Assembly: GCA_017617065.1 (NCBI GenBank)
Contig: JAFZWP010000002.1
Span: forward strand, 1-59,626
Origin: Bacilli bacterium
GTDB lineage: Bacteria > Bacillota_I > Bacilli_A > ML615J-28 > CAG-698
Reading direction: 5' to 3'
DNA: 59,626 bases
The notes under the pieces were generated by a model that had not been told where the DNA came from, ran no database searches, and saw nothing but the letters and a program-made list of their open reading frames with translations. Below are positions 34,377-43,300 of the stretch, in pieces. Within the stretch, counting starts at the first letter, position 1; each line of letters opens with the position of its first letter. Position numbers and translations under genes: made by a program.

Positions 34377-35505
34377 TATTCAGAATTTGACAAAAGTATT
34401 CCCAAGTCGTAAGAAGGGAGGAGACCCAGTTACAGCTGTAAACGACATGTGCGTTGAAATACCATCTGGTAAGCTTGTTGGTTTGCTTGGACCATCAGGC
34501 TGCGGAAAATCAACATCACTGTTTATGCTAAGCGGTCTTGAAGCACCAACAAGTGGTAGAATTTATTTTGATGATTTAGATGTTACCGATCTAGCACCTG
34601 AAAGAAGAGGAATTGGTTTAGTATTCCAAAACTATGCTTTATATCCTCATATGACAGTTGAACAAAACATTATGTTCCCTTTACAAAATATGCGTATTGA
34701 AAAGAATATTTGTAAAGAAAGAGCATTAGATGCTGCTAAATTAGTTCAAATCGAAGATTTGTTAGCAAGAAAACCATCAGAATTATCAGGTGGGCAACAA
34801 CAACGTGTTGCGATTGCGAGAGCACTTGTTAAGATGCCTAATGTATTATTACTTGATGAACCGCTTTCAAATCTAGATGCTCGTTTAAGACTTCAAACTC
34901 GTGAAGAAATTAAACGTATTCAAAGAGAAACAGGAATTACTACTGTGTTTGTAACACATGACCAAGAAGAAGCAATGTCAATTTGCGATATCATGGTAGT
35001 TATGAAAAAGGGTGTTGTTCAACAAATCGGGGCACCTCAAGCAATTTATGATAGCCCTGCTAACTTATTTGTTGCTAACTTCTTAGGAACTCCACCAATC
35101 AATATTTTCAAAGGCATAATTAAAGATCATAAATTATTCATTGGTGAAGAAGAAATAATGGATACTGAATATGCTGATCAAGAAGTATTCGTTGGTATTA
35201 GACCTGAAGGATTCATATATGATCCTAATGGAAAATTATCATTAAACGTAGATCATATTGAAGTTATGGGTAGAGATAAGACTGTTGTATCAGTTCATCC
35301 ATCTTCTCAAAAACCAACAATTAGATCCATCATTGATTCAGATATTTCATTACCTGAAGCAGAAGTATTAAAATTCAATATTAAACCTAATAAGATTTTC
35401 TTGTTTAATGCAACTAGTGAAGTTCGCTTAGACTTAGTAGAAGAAGAACCAGCTGTTCAAGAAGAAAATGATAAAGAAGAACAATTAGGAATATTGGAGG
35501 AATAA
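34366..35505 (+). CDS. ABC importer ATPase, UgpC/MsmK/MalK type
   Basis: The 379-residue ATPase has Walker A GPSGCGKST, Q-loop VFQNYALYPHMT, signature LSGGQQQR, Walker B LLLDEPLSNLDA and the H-loop THD. About 140 residues of C-terminal TOBE-like regulatory domain follow, which marks the CUT1 carbohydrate-importer class. It powers the two permeases encoded downstream. The start follows GGAGAATAGGG. Paralogues of this ATPase serve both sugars and, in Mollicutes, the importer next to the surface nuclease, so the substrate cannot be read from it. Confidence 0.93.
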   Translation: MKISIQNLTKVFPSRKKGGDPVTAVNDMCVEIPSGKLVGLLGPSGCGKSTSLFMLSGLEAPTSGRIYFDDLDVTDLAPERRGIGLVFQNYALYPHMTVEQNIMFPLQNMRIEKNICKERALDAAKLVQIEDLLARKPSELSGGQQQRVAIARALVKMPNVLLLDEPLSNLDARLRLQTREEIKRIQRETGITTVFVTHDQEEAMSICDIMVVMKKGVVQQIGAPQAIYDSPANLFVANFLGTPPINIFKGIIKDHKLFIGEEEIMDTEYADQEVFVGIRPEGFIYDPNGKLSLNVDHIEVMGRDKTVVSVHPSSQKPTIRSIIDSDISLPEAEVLKFNIKPNKIFLFNATSEVRLDLVEEEPAVQEENDKEEQLGILEE

Positions 35506-35508
35506 TTA

Positions 35509-36579
35509 ATGAGTAACTCTTTAGTAAGTAAAAATACTGCTAATGGGCCAAAAAGTGAATTACCATTCAAAGAAAAACTAAGCAGGTTTTTGAAGTCTCA
35601 ACAAGGTTGGTTATTCGTTTTACCTGCTGTATTACTAATGGTAATATTCACCTTCTATCCAATCGCTAGTGCTTTCGTTAACGCGTTAAAAGAAAACTAT
35701 TCGCGTCTTGCAAGCGTTGGTGGTGGAAAAGGATATGGTGGATGGGGATTTGAAAACTTCTATGTAGTATTTACTGGTACATCATCTAGTAAATATAGTG
35801 GAATTACAATCCCAACAGGTGGTGCTAATTTCGTACAGTGTTTAGTTAACACAATGATATTAACATTTATATCTGTTCCGCTTTCAACTCTATTAGCATT
35901 GCTAATCTCAGTTGCGCTTAATTCAATTAAGCCATTACAAAAAGCATTTCAAACTGTATTCTTCTTACCATATTTAACAAATGCTCTTGCCATGGGTGCC
36001 GTATTTGCTACATTCTTCACAATTATTGGTCATAGAAACAATGTAGATTCATATGGTTTGATGAATTATGTAATACAATTATTTGGTGGTCAACCAATTG
36101 ACTGGATAAGTAATACTACAACTCAGAAATGGGAAATTGGAAATGTAGTTATACCTTATACAAAATACTTTGTAATGATAGTTTATGAAGTATGGTCAGG
36201 ACTTCCATTTAAAATTTTAATTTTATTTAGTTCTTTACAATCAGTTAATAAACAATATTATGATGCAGCTAAAGTTGATGGTGCATCAAAATCAAAGATT
36301 CTTTGGAAGATTACAACTCCTTTGATTTCTCCAATGCTATCTTATTTGATCATCACTGGTATTATGGGCGGTATGAAACAATACTCAGCTGTAGTCGGTG
36401 TATTTGGCCAAGATATGGGTGGAGATTATCAAATGGGTACAATGGTAGGTTATATCTACCAATACTTAGGTAATGGATATTATGGATATGCGTTTGCTGG
36501 TTCACTTATCTTATTTGCGATAATAATGGTAATAACTGTTATTAATCTACAAGTAAGTAAGAAACGCGTTCATTATTAG
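35509..36579 (+). CDS. ABC importer permease, MalF/UgpA-like
   Basis: The 356-residue permease has about six membrane helices and the cytoplasmic EAA-type coupling motif (YYDAAKVDGASKSKILWKIT). A ~50-residue extracellular loop rich in Gly and Tyr after the first helix (KENYSRLASVGGGKGYGGWG) is typical of MalF-like subunits. It pairs with the next gene product to form the pore. GGAGG lies upstream; the gap to the ATPase gene is 3 bases. Confidence 0.92.
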   Translation: MSNSLVSKNTANGPKSELPFKEKLSRFLKSQQGWLFVLPAVLLMVIFTFYPIASAFVNALKENYSRLASVGGGKGYGGWGFENFYVVFTGTSSSKYSGITIPTGGANFVQCLVNTMILTFISVPLSTLLALLISVALNSIKPLQKAFQTVFFLPYLTNALAMGAVFATFFTIIGHRNNVDSYGLMNYVIQLFGGQPIDWISNTTTQKWEIGNVVIPYTKYFVMIVYEVWSGLPFKILILFSSLQSVNKQYYDAAKVDGASKSKILWKITTPLISPMLSYLIITGIMGGMKQYSAVVGVFGQDMGGDYQMGTMVGYIYQYLGNGYYGYAFAGSLILFAIIMVITVINLQVSKKRVHY

Positions 36580-36588
36580 GAGATAGCT

Positions 36589-37578
36589 ATGGAAAACGAT
36601 ATGAAATTAAACAAGCAATTTTCAAATAATGACTTAGCCGCAAGACAACGCGAATCCTTAGTACATGCTCCAAGCGAGCTTGATTTAGAGAGAGAAAGAA
36701 AACGTCAAAAGCTATTTAAGATTTTAAAGAGTGTATTAGTTTATACATTCTTAGGAGTTGTAGCAATTATGTCGTTCTTGCCTTTCTATTGGATGATTAT
36801 GTCATCATTCAAAACTGAACCAGAATATCGTCAGGCAGTTCCTACTTTCTTCCCTCATGATTTTACATTTAGAAACTATCCAGCAGTATTAAAGCAAGCA
36901 ACAATGGGTACAGCAAACTTCTTTGATATCTTGCTTAATACATTAATTGTTGGAATCATATCTACAGGACTTGGATTAGTTATTACAATCATCACTGCTT
37001 ACGCTTTAGCAAGAATGGAATTTAAAGGTAAAAACTTATTATTCACTTTAATGCTAGGCACAATGATGATCCCTGGTGAAATGTTCACCTTAACAAACTA
37101 TATTACTGTTAATAAGTTTGGCTGGGCTGATACATACACCGTAATGATTGTTCCATTTATGGTAAGTATTTATTATATTTACTTATTGAGAAATAACTTT
37201 AAACAGATACCAAATTCATTGTATCAAGCTGCCAAAGTCGATGGACTTTCAGACATGGGCTACTTAGTAAAAGTAATGGTTCCTCTAACAGCCCCAACAC
37301 TAATTTCAGTAACATTACTAAAATTCATTGGTACTTGGAACTCATACATTTGGCCTAGATTAGTTAACGCTAAAGAAATGCAATTAATTACTAACTGGGT
37401 ATCTGGCGGATTTACAGATAAATTAAATCTATATAATGGTATGTATAATAGCAGTGACTCTCTAACAACTTTAAAGATGGCAGCTGTTTGTATCGTATCA
37501 TTACCACTATTCTTGTTATTTGTGTTCTTCCGTAAATACATTATGCATGGTGTATCTAAGAGTGGAACCAAAGGATAA
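36589..37578 (+). CDS. ABC importer permease, MalG/UgpE-like
   Basis: The 329-residue permease has six predicted helices and the EAA motif LYQAAKVDGLSDMGYLVKVM. An unusually long ~45-residue charged N-terminal tail precedes the first helix, with a run of arginines and lysines. Forms a heterodimer with the preceding permease. AGGAG precedes the start. Confidence 0.92.
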   Translation: MENDMKLNKQFSNNDLAARQRESLVHAPSELDLERERKRQKLFKILKSVLVYTFLGVVAIMSFLPFYWMIMSSFKTEPEYRQAVPTFFPHDFTFRNYPAVLKQATMGTANFFDILLNTLIVGIISTGLGLVITIITAYALARMEFKGKNLLFTLMLGTMMIPGEMFTLTNYITVNKFGWADTYTVMIVPFMVSIYYIYLLRNNFKQIPNSLYQAAKVDGLSDMGYLVKVMVPLTAPTLISVTLLKFIGTWNSYIWPRLVNAKEMQLITNWVSGGFTDKLNLYNGMYNSSDSLTTLKMAAVCIVSLPLFLLFVFFRKYIMHGVSKSGTKG

Positions 37579-37607
37579 TAAAAGAAAGATTAAAAAAGGA
37601 GATAAAA

Positions 37608-39005
37608 ATGACAAAATTATTCAAAAAAGTTTTAATCTTTTCACTATTCGTGTTAGCATGCTTCATGCTTGCAGGATGTGGAGAAGAATCAGTAGACTAC
37701 GATCACACTATCGTATTCTATTCAACTCAAGGTGATGCGTTACAAAAAGTTACACAAAACGCTATTGATGCTTTCGAAGCAAAATATCCTGGTTGGAAAA
37801 TTAAACACACTCAAGTAGGTGGCTACGATGATGTTAGAGACAAAATCGTTTCAGACTTATCAGGTGGATTACAACCAGACTTAGCTTATTGCTATGCAGA
37901 CCATGTTGCTCAATACATGCAAACTAATAGAGTATTAGATATGGCTGAGTTTATTAAAATGGGTTCTACAACAGTTAAAGTTGGAGAAGACTATAAAGAA
38001 TCTAAAGAAGTAGTAGTTGGCTATAGTGAAGCAGAAATCGCTGACTTCGTTCCTGGCTATTATAAAGAAGGATTTGCACCAAACTTTGCAAATTATACAA
38101 ATTACGGATTCAATGAAAACTCAATCATTACTTTACCATTCGTTAAGTCAACTGAATTATTATATTATAATGCAGACGCACTTGAAGCAATGGGACTAGA
38201 AGTAGCTACTACATGGGATGAATTATGGGAACAAGCTGCTCTAATTAGACAAAAATATCCTACTGCAATTCCTCTAGGATATGACTCAGAAGCTAACTGG
38301 TTCATTACTATGTGTGAACAAAATGGTTGGGGATATACTCAAGCTCAAGATCCACACTTCTTATTCAATAACGATAATACTAAAGCATGGTTAGCTGAAC
38401 TTGCAGAATACTATGATAAAGGCTATTTCACAACTCAAAGTGATTATGGTTCTTACACATCTGGTTTATTTGTAAAGGGAACTGATGGTGGTGCAATTTA
38501 TTGTATCGGTTCTTCAGGTGGAGCAAGCCACCAAGCTACAGATAACTTCAAATGGGGCGTTGCTAGAATTCCTTCATCTACTAACGTAGCAGAAGGCGTT
38601 AACGGAAGCGCAGTTATTTCTCAAGGACCAAGCTTAGTAATGTTCAAAAATGACAGATGCACAAACCCTGATGAAAAGAAAATAATGACATTCTTATTCG
38701 TTAAAGAATTATTAGATCCTACATTCCAAGCAGCATTCTCAATTCAAGCTGGTTACAACCCTTGTCGTCAATCAACTTACAATGTTCCTGCTTACGAAGA
38801 ACATCTATCAGATAAGAAGAGTATTACATCTGTTGCTTGTCAAATCGCTAAGACAATGACTAATGACTTCTATACTTCTCCTGCATTCATCGGATCAAGT
38901 GAGGCTCGTACTCAAGTTGGTAACGCACTAGTTTATGCAATGACTGGCCAAAAAGCTCCAGAAAAAGCATTAGCTGATGCATATAAGAATGCCGGCGGTA
39001 AGTAA
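37608..39005 (+). CDS. Extracellular solute-binding lipoprotein
   Basis: The 465-residue protein has a lipoprotein signal ending in LAGC and a family-1-type solute-binding fold: HTIVFYSTQGDALQKV near the start, PDLAYCYADHVAQYM, and late TFLFVKELLDPTFQAAFSIQ, GYNPCR. It captures substrate outside the membrane for the permeases encoded just upstream. A strong AAGGAG precedes the start. The family usually binds oligosaccharides or glycerol phosphates, but operon context points to products of the nuclease encoded next. Confidence 0.92.
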   Translation: MTKLFKKVLIFSLFVLACFMLAGCGEESVDYDHTIVFYSTQGDALQKVTQNAIDAFEAKYPGWKIKHTQVGGYDDVRDKIVSDLSGGLQPDLAYCYADHVAQYMQTNRVLDMAEFIKMGSTTVKVGEDYKESKEVVVGYSEAEIADFVPGYYKEGFAPNFANYTNYGFNENSIITLPFVKSTELLYYNADALEAMGLEVATTWDELWEQAALIRQKYPTAIPLGYDSEANWFITMCEQNGWGYTQAQDPHFLFNNDNTKAWLAELAEYYDKGYFTTQSDYGSYTSGLFVKGTDGGAIYCIGSSGGASHQATDNFKWGVARIPSSTNVAEGVNGSAVISQGPSLVMFKNDRCTNPDEKKIMTFLFVKELLDPTFQAAFSIQAGYNPCRQSTYNVPAYEEHLSDKKSITSVACQIAKTMTNDFYTSPAFIGSSEARTQVGNALVYAMTGQKAPEKALADAYKNAGGK

Positions 39006-39022
39006 AAAAAGTGGTGATTAAT

Positions 39023-40285
39023 ATGAAAAAGCTTTTCGCAATATTAATCGCAAGTTTACTTATATTTACTTTAGGTGCCTGCGGCCAAGTAGGCTATATC
39101 GCAGACAATACAGAACACTATGATGACATAACTAAGACTTTAAAACTAACTAAAAGTTACGAAGGAAAATCTTTCTTAACTGATGGCATCGGTAAAGCAA
39201 CTGTAATCTCATATACTGATGGTGATACTACAAGATTTCGCCTTGAACAAGGTGATGATATTGTTATCAGATATCATTCAGTAGATACTAAAGAATCTAC
39301 TGGAGATGTAGAGAAATGGGGAAAAGCAGCTTCTAACTTTACAAAAGAACAACTTAAAAAAGCAGTTGAAATTGTATTAGAAGCTACATCTGAAAGAGCT
39401 GAACACGATAGCTATGGTGTAAGATACTTAGGTTATGTTTGGTATCGCGAAAGCGAAGGTGCAGACTTCAAATGCTTGAATTTGGAGCTTGTTGAAAACG
39501 GTTATTCAGAAAACACTGGTGTAAATACTAGTAAGTTTCCTTACTATGATTATTTTGAAAAAGCCCAAAAGTTTGCACAGTCAATTAAACTTAGACTATA
39601 TTCTGATTTAGAAGATCCGCTATTTACTACAGATCCTATTCCAATTACTTTAAAGGAATTTAGAGAAAACCCAGATGCATACTACAATGCAGATTCTGAC
39701 TCAGGATCAAAAGTTATATTTACTGCTTATCTAGAAAGTCTTCATACATCTTCTAGTGGTACATATACTTATACTGCTACTGAGCTAGATGAAAACAATC
39801 AAAAATATAGTATTAATGTTTATGCTGGATATACTTCGGCTCCAGCTTCAAGAATGCCTTTAGGTCATTTATATGTAATCGTAGGTAGAGTTGCAAAATA
39901 TAGTGGAGCATTCCAAATTAGTGGTGTTTCATATAGTCCTATATATGAAAACGAAACTCACGTAGTGCAATATAAATATTTTGTAACATTCAATTCAGGT
40001 ATTGATTATATTACTCAATATAGTGCAACACTATATAGTGATATAACAGTTACAGAAGTAGAAGTAGATGGCGATACTATTAAATTTAAAGGCGAAACTC
40101 AAAAAGTAACATCGGATGGACTAGATGAAGAAGTCTTAACATTTTCATTTAGCGTTACTAAACCAGATAACTACAATGATGAGATAACAGTTGGATCAAA
40201 AATCGCTGTTCAAGCTTATCAATTTGTAGCATCATCTGGAGAATTCACCGTTCTAAATTATTCAGATTTGAGAATAAGAAAATAA
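39023..40285 (+). CDS. Staphylococcal-nuclease-like surface lipoprotein
   Basis: 420 residues with a LGAC lipobox (Cys20). Residues ~55-170 match the thermonuclease fold: DGDTTRFRLEQGDD (D66, D68), IRYHSVDTKEST (R83, D88, E91, equivalent to Arg35, Asp40 and Glu43 of the S. aureus enzyme), WGKAASNFTKEQL and LELVENGYS. The third catalytic arginine position (Arg87, YGRGLAY) reads YGVRYLGY, so the arginine (R134) is shifted by one residue. Residues ~200-310 look like an OB-fold domain. It should cut DNA or RNA at the cell surface in a Ca-dependent way. I chose the ATG at 39023 (GGTGA upstream). Confidence 0.85.
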   Translation: MKKLFAILIASLLIFTLGACGQVGYIADNTEHYDDITKTLKLTKSYEGKSFLTDGIGKATVISYTDGDTTRFRLEQGDDIVIRYHSVDTKESTGDVEKWGKAASNFTKEQLKKAVEIVLEATSERAEHDSYGVRYLGYVWYRESEGADFKCLNLELVENGYSENTGVNTSKFPYYDYFEKAQKFAQSIKLRLYSDLEDPLFTTDPIPITLKEFRENPDAYYNADSDSGSKVIFTAYLESLHTSSSGTYTYTATELDENNQKYSINVYAGYTSAPASRMPLGHLYVIVGRVAKYSGAFQISGVSYSPIYENETHVVQYKYFVTFNSGIDYITQYSATLYSDITVTEVEVDGDTIKFKGETQKVTSDGLDEEVLTFSFSVTKPDNYNDEITVGSKIAVQAYQFVASSGEFTVLNYSDLRIRK

Positions 40286-40300
40286 AAAAAGGAGTAAGTA

Positions 40301-43300
40301 ATGAAAAGTATTTTCAAAAAAGTAACATTATTAGTTTTAATGTTTGGATTAGTATTTGCATTATTCGGATGTAAAAAGAATGATGCAAAAGCTCTAGAAA
40401 ACTATTTATTAAAACAAGATTCAAAAGTCGTTGATGCAGACTTTGTTCTTGATGGAACATTAAACTTCAATGACAAAGATTATGAACTATCTTGGTCATC
40501 AAACAACAACGCAATTCAATTAGAAAAGCGTGATAAGGATTATTTAGCTAAAATTAATTATCCTGATCAAGAAACAGTTGTTACTTTAACTGTAAAACTT
40601 GGTAAAGCAACTAAAGAATTTACAGTTACAGTTCAACCAATCGATGTTTATAAATTCTCTGATACATATGTATTCCCTAAGGATAAACAAATTGTTACTG
40701 AGAGTTTTGATCTAGACGCGTCTTGCAGCTATGTAGGTAAGAGCGCTACTATTGCATGGTCAGTAGATGAAGCATATGCTGATTACATTGCTATTAGCGA
40801 AGATGGCGCTAGATGTTTAGTATTCCCTTCTTCTGTAGATACAGAAGTTAAAATCAAAGGTACATTTACTTATAACAATGAAACAACTACTAAACAATAT
40901 CGTATGACTGTTTCTAAGACTAAGACTGCTGAAGAACAAGTTGATTATTGGTATTCTAATACTGGTATTAGCCAAGTTATTTCAGGTTATGTAGTAGCTA
41001 AAGGTAACTGGAAAGAATACAATGGCGTTTATGAAGCAATCATTTGCGTTCTTGATGATTCTGGATTGTGCGGTTACTATCTATACTTAGAACCAACTGA
41101 TATCAATAAAGAAGCATTCGAAGCAATGCCTCTAGGGACTCACGTAACTAACACTGGTAGTGTTAATACTAATTACAATGGTTTACAAGAAACTACTAAC
41201 TATAAAGGTAAGACAGTTCTTGATAACGATATTGAAGTTAAGCAAATTGTTCCATTTGCAATTGACAATGATTTAATTGCTGGTGGTCCTGTTGCTACTT
41301 ATATGACTTCTACATTAGTATCTTTATCTAATTGGGAAGTTAAAGAAGTTAAAGAATGGTCAGTATCAGGAAGCACTAACACTATCTTAATCGTTACTAA
41401 AGGTGGTGTAGATGTTCCTATCGTTACAAGTAAGTATTTCTTAATTGAACCAGATTCACTTTCAACTGATACTACAGTTATCCCTGCTATTCAACAATCT
41501 GTAAAAGATCTTAAAGCTGGTGACTTTGTAAATATCAAAGGTATTTTAAGTAACTATAAAGGACCTCAAATTGTAGCTAACTCAGCTGATTCAATTACTA
41601 TGGGTGTTGCTGATAATACAGCTGCAGCTGATCTTCCTGGTTCATTAGTTAAAGCTTTAATGGCTGTAAATAAAGAAAAAGCTCCTAAAGGCTTAGTAAC
41701 TTCTAATACTGTTATTGAAATGGCAGCTTCTACTGATAAAGTTACAGTTAAGTATGAATTACTTGGCAGTTCTAACTCAGTAAGTATTGAAGGTAACAAC
41801 TTAACTATTAACCCTGGTAAGAAAGAAAACTCTACTGTTAAAGTTACTTATACTTGTGGAGAATGGTCTACTTATGAATTAATTAAGATTAGTGCTGAAA
41901 AAGTAAGCGCTCAAGAAATGCTTGCTGCAGAAAAAGCTAAAATCACTAACTTCAATGTAGATAAGACTACTGAACTTGCAAGCAAAGGTGAAACATATTC
42001 TGAAGTTGTTATCACTTGGGCATTAAAAGAACCTAGTGAAGGTGTAACTATTGAAGCTGGTAAATTAGTTGTTGGTGGCGGTTTAAATAAAGATGTAGTT
42101 TTAGTTGCTACTTTAACTTTAGGTGAAGCAAGCGAAACTAAAGAAGTAACTGTTCATGTTACTACACCTGATCTTGGCCACAATGGTACTCCAACTGATC
42201 CACTTGATGCAAAGACTGCTATTACAATGGCTGGTCAATTAGATGGCCCTAGCAAAGAAATGAGTGCATTTGCATACTATGTAAAAGCAACTATCGTTGA
42301 TGATCCGACAGCTGAATACTGTAATTTCCATTTCGCATCTGGCGAAGATCAAATCGTAGTTTATGGTTTGTGGGCTGCTAACGGAACTGATCGTTATGGT
42401 TCTAAACGTGAAATCGCAGAACTTCCTGTTAAGAAAGGCGACGAAGTTGTAGTATATGCTAAATTACAAAACTTCCAAAACACATTAGAATTAGCTAATG
42501 CTATCTTGGTTTCTGTAAATGGCGTAGAAACAGGCGCTCAAATCAAATTAACAGCTAGAGAAGCAGTTTTAATTGCTAGCGAATTAGATGGCGATGCAAA
42601 AGAAAAGACAGAAGGTAGATTCTTATTTGAAGTAACAATCACTGATGATCCAACAGCTGAATACTGTAACTTCCATTTTGCATCTGGCGATAAAGAAGTA
42701 TTAGTATATGGCTTATACAACAATGATGGAACTAAACGTTATGGTTCTAAACGAGATATCGCTGAACTTCCTGTTAAGAAAGGTGATAAAGTCGTATTAG
42801 AAGCTAAAGTTCAAAACTTCCAAGGCACATATCAATTAGCCGATGCATGGTTAATTTCTATTGATAAACCAATCGTTATCGAACATGCAGGTACTGAAGC
42901 AGATCCATTTACAGTTGCTGATGCAATCTTAAAGATTGAACAAGAAACTAATAAAGTAAATGGTACATATACTTCAGCTAAATATTATGTTACTGGTGAA
43001 GTAAAGAGTGTTTCTGCTATATTTGATGTTAAAGATGGCGATGGTAATGTTGTTGCTAAAGATGTTACTGTAGAATTAAAACAAGGTGACAAGACAATTA
43101 AGGCACAATATTTACTATTAAATGATACTGTAAATGAAATTTACATTGGCGATACTTTAACAGTTTGTGGATTCTTTGAATATTACAATGGTCCATCTAT
43201 TTATCCAAAGGATAAGAATAATTATGCTACAGGCGAATGGCCAACAGCTGTTGCTGTAACTCGTGGAAATGGTTCTGTTGCAGTTGCTACAGATTCTAGC

